Source: Thermoplasmata archaeon
GTDB lineage: Archaea; Thermoplasmatota; Thermoplasmata; UBA10834
Length of the DNA: 8,958 nt
NCBI GenBank assembly: GCA_022865445.1
Contig: JALHSX010000027.1
Location: forward strand, 1-8,958
Reading direction: 5' to 3'
Shown here: positions 1-7,380 of the stretch, in pieces
How positions within the stretch are numbered: the first letter of the stretch is position 1
Layout: every line of letters begins with the position of its first letter
Notes under the pieces: model-generated
Told to the model about the DNA's origin: nothing
Database searches by the model: none
The model's input: only the letters and a program-made list of their open reading frames with translations
Program-made: the position numbers and the translations under genes

Positions 1-1
1 G

Positions 2-829
2 CTCATCAAGCCCGCGGACAAGGAGTTCCTCACGGCCTACTTCGGGTTCGACAAGCCCGTCCAAGAGCGCTATCTACTCTACATGAAGCACATGCTCACG
101 TTCGACTTTGGCACCTCCTTCTCACAGGCAGAGCCTGTGTGGAACCTGCTACAAGAAAGGATCCCCCGGACGCTTCTTCTGTTCGGCCTCGCGACGATCA
201 TCTCGTACCTCATAGGCATCTACGTCGGAGCATACATCGCGTGGAAGAGGGGCGGAATAGGCGACGGGACAGCGGTCGTGACCAGCCTGGTGTTCTTCAA
301 CATGCCGTCCTTCTGGATAGGCCTGATATTCCTCGTCGTATTCGCCGCGCAGTTCCACTTGTTCCCTCTGACAGGGTGGTTTGACCCCTCTGTCCACCTG
401 TGGAAGCCCCTGAACATCCTGTGGCACATGGCGCTCCCACTCATTGTACTGGTTCTCCTCGAGCTCGCAGGCACAGTTCTCCTCATGAGGACGGCCATGC
501 TGGACATCATAGGCGAGAACTACATGGTAACCGCCAAGGCCATCGGGCTGCCCGAGCGCACGGTGCTGTTCAAGCACGGCGCCAGGAACGCCATGCTGCC
601 CGTCGTTACCTCGTTCATCATATCCATCGTGTTCGCCATCAGCGGCGCGGTTGTGCTCGAGAACGTGTTCACGTTCCCTGGGGTCGGTGCGCTCTACATC
701 CGATCGCTCACGCAGCTGGACTTCCCCGTGGCTGAAGCCACATTGTACATCATCACATTGCTCGTGCTCGTCGGCAACTTCATCGCCGACATGATATACG
801 GTTATCTGGACCCGAGGGTGAGGATCTGA
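2..829 (+). CDS. dppB: Dpp/Opp-type ABC transporter permease, B subunit (5' partial)
   Basis: Inner-membrane permease of the dipeptide/oligopeptide/nickel (Dpp/Opp) importer family, one half of the transport channel. The frame is open from base 2, and the residues before the first ATG (base 83) match the family's conserved loop after TM1 (a GFDKP segment, then FDFGTSF). The true start and TM1 therefore lie outside the window, and base 83 is an internal Met. About 275 residues are visible. Hydrophobic segments follow in the family order, with the cytoplasmic EAA loop at roughly fragment residues 172-196 (ENYMVTAKAIGLPER then a KHGARN element), which docks on an ATPase. The protein ends in the usual YGYLDPRVRI. 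The stop overlaps the next start as TGATG, so the C subunit is translationally coupled. The substrate cannot be told from the sequence; peptide is the family default. The symbol is by family, not orthology. Confidence 0.93.
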   Translation, partial: LIKPADKEFLTAYFGFDKPVQERYLLYMKHMLTFDFGTSFSQAEPVWNLLQERIPRTLLLFGLATIISYLIGIYVGAYIAWKRGGIGDGTAVVTSLVFFNMPSFWIGLIFLVVFAAQFHLFPLTGWFDPSVHLWKPLNILWHMALPLIVLVLLELAGTVLLMRTAMLDIIGENYMVTAKAIGLPERTVLFKHGARNAMLPVVTSFIISIVFAISGAVVLENVFTFPGVGALYIRSLTQLDFPVAEATLYIITLLVLVGNFIADMIYGYLDPRVRI

Positions 830-3069
830 TGACAGAGGGAACCACCTGGACTGACTCCTCGAAGAAGAAGGCCAAGCCGAAGGGTCTCCCCAAGGCGGAC
901 GAGATATTCTCCGATTCGACCCTGAGGAAGCTCATGAAAGGGCCGGTGCGCACCTGGAAGCTATACAGGAGCTCCAAGACGGGCCTAGCTGGCTTTGGCA
1001 TAGTGCTCGGGTTCCTGATAATGGCCGTGTTCGCGCCCTTCATATCGCCATACAGCGCTGAGTTCCGGGCTCCGGCGGAGGATGTCTTCTACGCGAACAA
1101 CGTGGAGATCGGCATTACAGAGCAGTACAACTGGAGCGCCCCAATTGGACTTCTTGCGGACACGAGGGAGGAGCAGCTCATAGGCCTGATGGTGCACTCA
1201 GCGGACGCGGGCAAGGCGCTCATCTACCCGGTGGGGACCGGGGTCCAGGAGATTGAGATACAGGATCCGACGACCTACACGCTCCCCGTAGGCTTCGACT
1301 ACATCGAGTACGTGCACTTCCCCCGGGTGGCCGGGGAGACTTCCTACTTCCTAATACTGGATGGTCGGACCGTCTTCGAGTACGCGAGCAACCTCATAGA
1401 CCTCAACGTCGAGTGGGACGTGGGCTTCGAGCCGAAGTTCATATCCAACCTGTGGAACGCTTACACGCTGGCGTTGAGGGAATCCCGCCTCGCGCTCGTG
1501 ATGGCAGACGAGCACAACGTATGGCTATATGACAAGGTCCCGAGGGACGCTCTAGGGCTCTACCCCGTCAGGACCTTCACTGACTCCATCACGATCAACG
1601 ACGCGACCATAATCGGCAACCCGCTCGTTGTCGACGGGGACTCCGGCAGTGTCGTGATAGTTCCCACATCATCGGATCTCCGTGCGTACAGGATAGATGT
1701 CGAAAAGACCCTACTCACCGACAAAGTTCAGAACATCCAGCTAGGGGCGCAGATGTGGAGGAAGAACTACACACTGAACGGTAATGCCTTCACTCCGATC
1801 GATTCGAAGAACATGATCACCTTCCCATACGCCCAGGGTGGGGACGCATTCGGTCAGACCGTCATCCTGCTCGCGACGACCGATGACAACCTCATAGCTT
1901 ATCAGCGGGAGACTGGCGAGATCGCGTGGTCAGGCCCGCTGATAATGCCCGGAGTCGCCAACATCCAGATTAGCAATCTCTATCCTTCGCCCGCAGCAGT
2001 CATAGTAACTGGCAAGGCCGAGAGCCGAGGATTCATCGCGGGAGTTGACGCCGAGACTGGCTCCGTGAGGTACAACAGGACGATGTTCTCGCTCACTGAG
2101 GGCTACATCAACAGCCCCCCGCAGTATGTGAGCGGCTTGGGCACTTTCGTGTACAGCTCCGACAGGGGCATCATATACCTCTCGGACGGCCTCCTCGGAA
2201 TCAACGCAACCTTCGCGGCTCCGAGCGGGGGCGCTCTCACGCCCGTCTCGTTCCTGGGCAACATATACATCGCCTCGAGCGTCACTGGCAACTACTTCTC
2301 GGTCATCACGAAAGATAACACGCTCTACACCGCTACCCTGTCGGGCGTGAACAAAGCACCTCTACCTCCAGGGAAGTACCCTTCGGGCAACAGATACATC
2401 CTGGGCACCGACTATGAGGGCCATGACATACTGGCATGGGTCATCTACGGTACAAGGTCGGAGCTCATGGTGGGCATCACCGCGGCGTTCGTCGCGGTAT
2501 TGATAGGTACCGTGGTCGGGCTTGTGGCTGGATTCTACCCTGGCATCATCGACACCTTGTTGATGCGCGCTACGGACGTCATGCTGAGTCTGCCAGGCCT
2601 CGTCATTCTGCTGCTGTTCGCCGCGGTCTTCGGACCGTCTCTTATCAACATCATGATAATCATAGCGATACTATCCTGGGCTGGCATCGCGAGGGTCATT
2701 CGTTCCGTCACGCTCTCGCTCAAGGAGCGCGCGTTCGTGGACGCGGCCATCATTGCTGGCGCAAGCGAGTCTAGGCTCATATTCAGGCACATCGCGCCGA
2801 ACGTGTTGCCCTACACTTTCCTGTACATGACCTTCACCATCAGCGGAGCCATAGTCACCGAGGCCATACTCGCGTTCCTCGGGTTCGGGGATGTGAACCA
2901 TGTCACCTGGGGCATGATGCTCCAGTTCCTGCAGATAAGCGGACACTCCCTGACGGCCTGGTGGTGGCTCCTCCCGCCCGGAATCTGCATCACCCTCCTT
3001 TCGCTGAGCTTCTACCTCATCGGCAGGGCCTTCGACGAGGTCGTAAACCCCAGGCTGAGGAAGAGGTGA
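829..3069 (+). CDS. dppC: Dpp/Opp-type ABC transporter permease, C subunit, with large external beta-propeller-like insertion
   Basis: Second permease of the importer. At 746 residues it is more than twice the usual ~300. Residues 1-50 are a Lys-rich cytoplasmic tail, TM1 is about 54-72, and the canonical core resumes at LGTDYEGHDIL (residues 525-535). It is followed by several TM segments, the EAA loop (about 634-658, ERAFVDAAIIAGAS then RHIAPN) and the usual VNPRLRKR end. In normal DppC the TM1-to-LGTD loop is only a few dozen residues; here about 440 residues (roughly 76-515) are inserted. This loop faces outward in the family topology. It shows repeated beta-propeller/PQQ-like blade signatures such as LIAYQRETGEIAW (355-367) and FIAGVDAETGSVRY (402-415), with weaker copies near 231-235, 285-290, 448-451 and 496-504. 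It might bind or sense substrate, or dock the binding protein; that is inference. Start ATG overlaps the upstream stop. Confidence 0.92.
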   Translation: MTEGTTWTDSSKKKAKPKGLPKADEIFSDSTLRKLMKGPVRTWKLYRSSKTGLAGFGIVLGFLIMAVFAPFISPYSAEFRAPAEDVFYANNVEIGITEQYNWSAPIGLLADTREEQLIGLMVHSADAGKALIYPVGTGVQEIEIQDPTTYTLPVGFDYIEYVHFPRVAGETSYFLILDGRTVFEYASNLIDLNVEWDVGFEPKFISNLWNAYTLALRESRLALVMADEHNVWLYDKVPRDALGLYPVRTFTDSITINDATIIGNPLVVDGDSGSVVIVPTSSDLRAYRIDVEKTLLTDKVQNIQLGAQMWRKNYTLNGNAFTPIDSKNMITFPYAQGGDAFGQTVILLATTDDNLIAYQRETGEIAWSGPLIMPGVANIQISNLYPSPAAVIVTGKAESRGFIAGVDAETGSVRYNRTMFSLTEGYINSPPQYVSGLGTFVYSSDRGIIYLSDGLLGINATFAAPSGGALTPVSFLGNIYIASSVTGNYFSVITKDNTLYTATLSGVNKAPLPPGKYPSGNRYILGTDYEGHDILAWVIYGTRSELMVGITAAFVAVLIGTVVGLVAGFYPGIIDTLLMRATDVMLSLPGLVILLLFAAVFGPSLINIMIIIAILSWAGIARVIRSVTLSLKERAFVDAAIIAGASESRLIFRHIAPNVLPYTFLYMTFTISGAIVTEAILAFLGFGDVNHVTWGMMLQFLQISGHSLTAWWWLLPPGICITLLSLSFYLIGRAFDEVVNPRLRKR

Positions 3070-3071
3070 TC
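3063..3071 (+). promoter_or_regulatory. Strong Shine-Dalgarno site for the D-subunit ATPase
   Basis: GAGGTGATC is a full complement of the conserved archaeal/bacterial 16S 3' end (GATCACCTC). It lies two bases before ATG 3074 and spans the stop codon of the C subunit. It fixes the start of the ATPase and indicates that this organism uses Shine-Dalgarno initiation, at least inside operons. Confidence 0.75.
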
Positions 3072-3073
3072 AA

Positions 3074-4333
3074 ATGGCGCTCGTCGAAGTCGAGAATCTG
3101 AAGGTGTACTTCAAGATTCAGAACGGCTGGGTCAAGGCCGTGGACAACGTCAGCTTCAGCATAGACGCCGGTGAGACCATGGGCCTGGTAGGAGAGAGCG
3201 GGTGCGGCAAGACCACGGCCGCGTACGCCATCACGCAGCTGCTGCCTCCAAACGGCTACATCAAGGGCGGCTACATATTCTTCAGAGAGCCACCGAGGAC
3301 GAAGGCGTACCGGCTGGAGTACAACCAGACGTTGAGGGACACGAAGGCTCGGGAGCGCGAGATATCTGCACTGAGGAGCAGGCTCACACCACTGCTCGAG
3401 GAGATGAAGGCCATCGAGGAGCGGATGGCTCAGACGAAGTCGGAGGGCGACACTGCAACAAAGACGCACCTTCAGGGGATCGCAGAAGAGGCTGGCGATC
3501 TGACCGACAGGCTCCACGCGCTAACTTACTTCTATGACCTTCTGGGGAAATCCAAGCTCAAGGATGGTCGCCTCGACGATTTCAACGAGGAGATCAGGAA
3601 GATCCGATGGAAGGAGATCTCGATGATCTTCCAGGGAGCCATGAACGCCTTCAATCCCGTCTTCAGGGTCGGGGACCAGATCATGGAGGCGATCCAGCTC
3701 CACGAAGATGTGGACGACGAGGAAGCGGTCAAGCGCGCCAAGGAGCTCTTCAGCTTCGTCGGCATCCCAGAGGATCGGATCACCAACTACCCGCACGAGT
3801 TCAGCGGGGGGATGAAGCAGCGGGCCATGATAGCCCTCGCGCTCGCGCTGTCCCCAAAGTTCGTCATCGCGGACGAGCCGACGACAGCATTGGACGTCAT
3901 CACGCAGGACCGCATCCTGTTCGAGATACGCAAGCTACAGGAGAAGCTTAGGATGGCCATGATGATCATAACGCATGATGTGAGCGTTGTGGCCGAGGTG
4001 AGCGACAAGATCGCGGTCATGTACGCCGGCAGGATCATGGAGATCGGGAGGACCGTCCAGGTGTTCAAGAACACGGCTCACCCATACACCTCGGGCCTTC
4101 TGGGCTCCTTCCCATCGATCGAGGGGGAGAGGCGCAGGCTCATCTCCATTCCAGGCTTTCCGCCGGACCTCGTCAACCCGCCTTCCGGATGCCCGTTCCA
4201 CCCGAGATGCCAGTACGCGCAGAAGAACTGCTCCGAGGCTGTTCCGGCGGGGATCGAGCTGGAGCCTGGGCACATGTCGTACTGCCACTACGCAAAGGAG
4301 CTGCAGCCTAAGATGAGGAGGCTTGGTAGCTGA
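3074..4333 (+). CDS. dppD: Dpp/Opp-type ABC transporter ATPase, D subunit, with coiled-coil insertion
   Basis: Cytoplasmic ATP-hydrolysing subunit of the importer, 419 residues against a typical ~320-340. All ABC motifs are present: Walker A GESGCGKT (40-47), Q-loop IFQG (Q187), signature FSGGMKQR (243-250), Walker B IADEPTTALD (D267, E268) and the switch histidine in ITHD (H301). The C-terminal oligopeptide-transporter domain (HPYTSGLL onward) has cysteines C373, C379, C386 and C404; the family's conserved cysteine set, reported to hold an iron-sulfur cluster in at least one mycobacterial DppD. The distance from the Walker A lysine to the Q-loop is 141 residues; I expect about 50. The extra segment, about residues 72-160, is rich in Glu/Arg/Lys/Ala/Leu with heptad-like spacing (around 87-118 and 133-150), consistent with a helical hairpin or coiled coil. 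The rest aligns normally on both sides, so it is a clean insertion. Start fixed by the ribosome site at 3063-3071. Confidence 0.93.
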   Translation: MALVEVENLKVYFKIQNGWVKAVDNVSFSIDAGETMGLVGESGCGKTTAAYAITQLLPPNGYIKGGYIFFREPPRTKAYRLEYNQTLRDTKAREREISALRSRLTPLLEEMKAIEERMAQTKSEGDTATKTHLQGIAEEAGDLTDRLHALTYFYDLLGKSKLKDGRLDDFNEEIRKIRWKEISMIFQGAMNAFNPVFRVGDQIMEAIQLHEDVDDEEAVKRAKELFSFVGIPEDRITNYPHEFSGGMKQRAMIALALALSPKFVIADEPTTALDVITQDRILFEIRKLQEKLRMAMMIITHDVSVVAEVSDKIAVMYAGRIMEIGRTVQVFKNTAHPYTSGLLGSFPSIEGERRRLISIPGFPPDLVNPPSGCPFHPRCQYAQKNCSEAVPAGIELEPGHMSYCHYAKELQPKMRRLGS

Positions 4334-6207
4334 TGCCTGCCGGTAAAGGTGTAGTGGTCAAGGTCACGAACCTCAAGAAGTACTTCGAGCTCAGCCGGGG
4401 GTTCTTCAGCTTCGGCAAACCCGTGTTCGTGAAGGCCGTCGACGACGTGAACTTCGAGATACACGAGGGAGAGATCCTTGGCCTTGTCGGGGAGAGTGGA
4501 TGCGGCAAGACGACTACTGGCCGTCTGCTCACGAGGCTCGAGGAGCCCACAGGCGGGTCCGTGTTCTTCCTGGGCAGGGACATCGCGCTCCTCGAGTCCG
4601 ACAACCTGAAGGTCTTCAGGCGGAACATCCAGATGGTCTTCCAGGACCCCTACGAGAGCCTCAACCCGCGCACGACCGTCCTCCTGACCGTAATGGAACC
4701 GCTGATCAACCATCACATTGGCGGCAGCTACGAGGACCGGGTCGAACTGGTCATCAAAGCCCTTGAGGACGCGGGCCTGGCCCCCGCCAAGGAGTACCTG
4801 AGCAGGTTCCCTCACGAGCTGAGCGGGGGGCAGAGGCAGAGGGTGTCGATCGCGAGGGCGTTGGTCATCAACCCGAGGATCATAGTCGCGGACGAGCCCG
4901 TGTCCATGCTAGATGTGTCCATCCGGGCGGGCGTGCTCAACCTCATGCTCGACCTCAGGGACAAGTACAACATACCGTACCTTTTCATCACGCACGACAT
5001 CGCGGTCGCCCGATACGTGAGCGACCGGCTCGGGGTCATGTACCTCGGGCGCGTGGTCGAGCTCGCGGAGACGGACAACGTCATATTCCAGCCGAAGCAC
5101 CCGTACACGCGCGCGCTGATTTCTGCGGTGCCTGTACCGGACCCCGATCACAAGCACGGGAGGATACATATCAAGGGAGAGATACCTAGCGCGACCAATG
5201 TGCCGCTCGGGTGCAGGTTCAGGCCTAGGTGCCCGTTCGGCTTCAACGAGTGTGGCTGGGAGGGGAAGGACCTCGCCAGCTGGCTGCTCGAGGACGAGAA
5301 AGTGTCCTCCGCCGAGCATCTCATGAACGCGCACATCGGCAAGATAGAGCCAAACGGATTCTCTCTGATATTCGAGATCAAGGAAGGTGGCGACGCCACC
5401 AAGGTGCTGGAGTTCCTGAAGGCCAAGGCGGCGGAGCTCAAGGACAAGATGCCAATGTTCCAAGCGATCTGGTCCATGGACATGATGCCCAGAGACAAGG
5501 AGCTGGTCCTGAAGACTAGTTCCGTGCACGTGTCGGGCGAGTATGTTGCGAGGGAGCTCCTTGAGAAGCTCGTGGAGTCGGTCGACTTCAAGAGCCGCGG
5601 CCACCCCATGTACGGCACCATACTCAACGCGGACGTGTCGATTGCATCCGTGGTCCTCACCATCGGCCAGGAATCCGCCCAGAAGGCCGAGGGCGAGACC
5701 ACTAAGGTCGAGACGACCGTGGGGTTCCTCCAGGACTTCGTCAAGAGCCTGGTCAGGAGCGGTTACTCGGAGTTCAAGGGAGCAGGCAAGGTGACCGGGG
5801 AGACGGACAAGGTGATCGTGTCGTGCCGCCCGGCCAAGCTCACCGCGGCGAGGGTCGCACAGGAGGCGGCCGATATCATAGCCAAGGGCATGCTCACGAA
5901 CCCGGACTCCGCCTTCCACAACCTGCTTCTCAGTCCGGTTGCGACCCGCCGCTCGGTCAAGGTCAAGGTATGCGCAGGAGAGAGGAAGTGGGAGCAGTTC
6001 GCCAGTGAGGCCAAGAAACTGTTCGAGCAGAGGGCCGATGAGGGCAATATGGCAGCGAAGGCGGTCGGGCCCGCGGAGATCAAGACCTTCAAGGGCGTCG
6101 AGGACTCGGTCGTGGTGAGCTTCGCGCAGGTCGTAGAGCCGCCGCTGATCGATGTCGGAGGCGGTCACAGGGTCGCATGCTACCTGTTCAAGCCACCGGC
6201 GGAGTAG
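4333..6207 (+). CDS. dppF: Dpp/Opp-type ABC transporter ATPase, F subunit, with ~290-residue insertion in its C-terminal domain
   Basis: Second ATPase of the importer, 624 residues against a usual ~320-330. The nucleotide-binding domain is complete: Walker A GESGCGKT (53-60), Q-loop VFQDPYESLNP, signature LSGGQRQR (163-170), Walker B VADEPVSMLD (D187, E188) and switch ITHD (H221). The C-terminal domain starts normally (KHPYTRALI, then GCRFRPRCPF with C294 and C300, and C307). It normally ends soon after with an EPPL...GHWVACHL motif. Here that ending is present as EPPLIDV...GHRVACYLF, but at residues 602-619, the last residues of the protein. Residues about 313-601 lie in between. They look like alternating beta strands and amphipathic helices (e.g. 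343-350 strand, 355-371 helix, 542-547 strand, 553-567 helix) and contain C498 and C547; I recognise no family. No frameshift is seen, so it is one continuous protein. ATG overlaps the D-subunit stop as TGATG. Confidence 0.92.
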   Translation: MPAGKGVVVKVTNLKKYFELSRGFFSFGKPVFVKAVDDVNFEIHEGEILGLVGESGCGKTTTGRLLTRLEEPTGGSVFFLGRDIALLESDNLKVFRRNIQMVFQDPYESLNPRTTVLLTVMEPLINHHIGGSYEDRVELVIKALEDAGLAPAKEYLSRFPHELSGGQRQRVSIARALVINPRIIVADEPVSMLDVSIRAGVLNLMLDLRDKYNIPYLFITHDIAVARYVSDRLGVMYLGRVVELAETDNVIFQPKHPYTRALISAVPVPDPDHKHGRIHIKGEIPSATNVPLGCRFRPRCPFGFNECGWEGKDLASWLLEDEKVSSAEHLMNAHIGKIEPNGFSLIFEIKEGGDATKVLEFLKAKAAELKDKMPMFQAIWSMDMMPRDKELVLKTSSVHVSGEYVARELLEKLVESVDFKSRGHPMYGTILNADVSIASVVLTIGQESAQKAEGETTKVETTVGFLQDFVKSLVRSGYSEFKGAGKVTGETDKVIVSCRPAKLTAARVAQEAADIIAKGMLTNPDSAFHNLLLSPVATRRSVKVKVCAGERKWEQFASEAKKLFEQRADEGNMAAKAVGPAEIKTFKGVEDSVVVSFAQVVEPPLIDVGGGHRVACYLFKPPAE

Positions 6208-6232
6208 CGCACCAGTTTTGGACCGTGGGGTA

Positions 6233-6832
6233 ATGGTAATCATCGAGAAGGCCAAGAAACACTGGGTCACGGCGACCCTCTATCTAGTGTTCTCGCTTTT
6301 CTTCGTGGTGGCGTGCCTGGTTTCGGCGAACACCTACAGCGCGATAGCCAAGGCCCAGCGGGACATCTCCCTGCTGAACCCCGGGTTCGACGCGGAGATC
6401 GTCCGGAAAGGGCACTTGAACATCTCCTTCAATGTGCAGCTCTACAATCCGTCGCGGTACACGCTGCACGTGTACACCCTATCCTGGTATGCAAAGCTCG
6501 AGAACGCATCGAGCCCGGATGAGACGGTGATCCCTGTCGGCGAGGACTATGTGGGCCCGACTCAGTACCTCGAGGTCCCCGCGAAGACCACCCTGAACTA
6601 CACTCTGTGGTTCGAAGTGGACGACCCCGCCACGCTCTCGAAGCTCTTCGGGTTCATCAACTCCAGCCATGGGCTCGGGCAGAGCTACACCCTAGAGACC
6701 CTGCCATACATGCATGACTTCTCTATTATGTTGATAATCGGCGAGTTCGAGCACGAGTACCTCAGGGAGGCCTACCTGAACAACCTCGTGACCGTGAATC
6801 TCACCTACTCCTCTGAGGAGGCGCTCGCATGA
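6233..6832 (+). CDS. Membrane-anchored protein with exported LEA14-like beta-sandwich domain
   Basis: About 199 residues. A Lys-rich N-terminus (K6, K8, K9) precedes one hydrophobic segment (about 12-32), so the rest should be outside the cell. The segment contains VVAC (C28), which fits a lipobox, so a lipoprotein cannot be excluded, although hydrophobicity continues past the cysteine. After a short linker (LLNPGF), the exported part has alternating beta strands with the pattern NISFNVQLYNPSRYTLHVY. The 'NP' turn after a strand resembles LEA14/water-stress (LEA_2) domains; several NxS/T sites are present. I place the start at ATG 6233, 25 bases after the F ATPase stop. An in-frame ATG at 6152 would overlap that gene by 56 bases and add a non-hydrophobic leader before the signal segment. 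No clear ribosome site is seen. Function unknown; an accessory role for the transporter is only suggested by position. Confidence 0.72.
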   Translation: MVIIEKAKKHWVTATLYLVFSLFFVVACLVSANTYSAIAKAQRDISLLNPGFDAEIVRKGHLNISFNVQLYNPSRYTLHVYTLSWYAKLENASSPDETVIPVGEDYVGPTQYLEVPAKTTLNYTLWFEVDDPATLSKLFGFINSSHGLGQSYTLETLPYMHDFSIMLIIGEFEHEYLREAYLNNLVTVNLTYSSEEALA

Positions 6833-7284
6833 AGCTGACAAAGGACGATGTCGTCAAGCTCACGCTCGTGTCAGCGATCAGCGCCCCGCCGATCGCATTC
6901 ATGACCTTCGACTTCATGTTCCCCAGCATATCCACCCCGTCCCTTCAGAAGAGCCTTATGGTCGTGTTCCTGCTGTCCATTCTCACTGGCATGCCGTCCG
7001 GGTTCTTCACCAGACGCCCAGACCTGGCAATGGTCTCAGTATTCTTCTACACGGCAGTCGGCTATGCGCTGGCGGTCTTGCTCTACTCCGCCCCGTACAC
7101 GTTGTACAACCTGGAACAGGTGCTCTCGGATTTCTACTATGCCATGTTCTTCAGGTTCACGATCATCCTCATTTTCCTGTTCATACTGGGCGGGTTCATG
7201 GGAGCGGTCTTCGGGCAGTTGGTAAAGGACTGGATTCGGGGAGAGGAGACCCAGCTGACCTTCAGGGGCGGCTTGAGGGGCTAG
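6829..7284 (+). CDS. Small polytopic membrane protein, unknown function
   Basis: 151 residues, mostly hydrophobic, with about four probable membrane segments (roughly 11-31, 42-60, 66-88 and 105-130). A short charged N-terminus and a cytoplasmic-looking charged tail (KDWIRGEE...) frame them. The second segment ends in a GMPSG turn followed by RR, and the fourth has a glycine-rich GGFMGAVFG helix motif suited to helix packing. No family was recognised. ATG 6829 overlaps the previous stop as ATGA, so the two proteins are probably co-translated and may act together: one exported domain with a single anchor and one multi-span partner. It is the last gene of the block that begins with the ABC transporter. 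Confidence 0.78.
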   Translation: MKLTKDDVVKLTLVSAISAPPIAFMTFDFMFPSISTPSLQKSLMVVFLLSILTGMPSGFFTRRPDLAMVSVFFYTAVGYALAVLLYSAPYTLYNLEQVLSDFYYAMFFRFTIILIFLFILGGFMGAVFGQLVKDWIRGEETQLTFRGGLRG

Positions 7285-7302
7285 GCAGGGCACGAGAGCA
7301 CA

Positions 7303-7316
7303 CCTGAACCCTCAGG
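7303..7316 (+). repeat. Short inverted repeat after the membrane-protein gene
   Basis: CCTGA and TCAGG flank a four-base ACCC loop, 19 bases after the stop at 7284. It could end the upstream operon's transcript, but only five base pairs form and no T tract follows, so it is weak as a terminator. Confidence 0.25.
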
Positions 7317-7322
7317 GAATGG

Positions 7323-7328
7323 TATATT
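7323..7328 (+). promoter_or_regulatory. Possible archaeal TATA element for the ferredoxin-like gene
   Basis: TATATT lies in the 96-base gap, about 55 bases before ATG 7381. Archaeal transcription usually starts about 25 bases downstream of the TATA box, which would give a leader of roughly 30 bases. It is the most AT-rich stretch of the gap. No convincing BRE was picked out, so this is tentative. Confidence 0.3.
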
Positions 7329-7368
7329 CTAGCCAGAACGGCTCCGTACTCCTCAGAGAGCGGCTCGC

Positions 7369-7377
7369 GAGGCGATC
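7369..7377 (+). promoter_or_regulatory. Shine-Dalgarno site for the ferredoxin-like gene
   Basis: GAGGCGATC differs by one base from the full anti-16S complement GAGGTGATC seen at 3063. It lies three bases before ATG 7381, as at the D-subunit gene, and supports that start. Confidence 0.55.
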
Positions 7378-7380
7378 TCG

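Noticed and set aside
4333..6207. Possibility that the F ATPase length reflects a frameshift or fusion of two genes.
   Set aside because: The family's own closing motif is at the end of the protein and the frame is continuous, so this is an insertion and not a read-through into a neighbour.
6152..6232. In-frame upstream ATG that would extend the LEA14-like protein by 27 residues.
   Set aside because: It overlaps the F ATPase by 56 bases and puts a polar leader before the membrane anchor; ATG 6233 gives a normal anchor N-terminus.
4909..6270. Long open frame on the minus strand opposite the F ATPase (about 453 codons).
   Set aside because: Its product is dominated by Arg, His, Leu and Val in shadow-like composition with no recognisable motif, and it lies opposite a gene with intact ABC motifs. 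High GC makes such antisense frames common.
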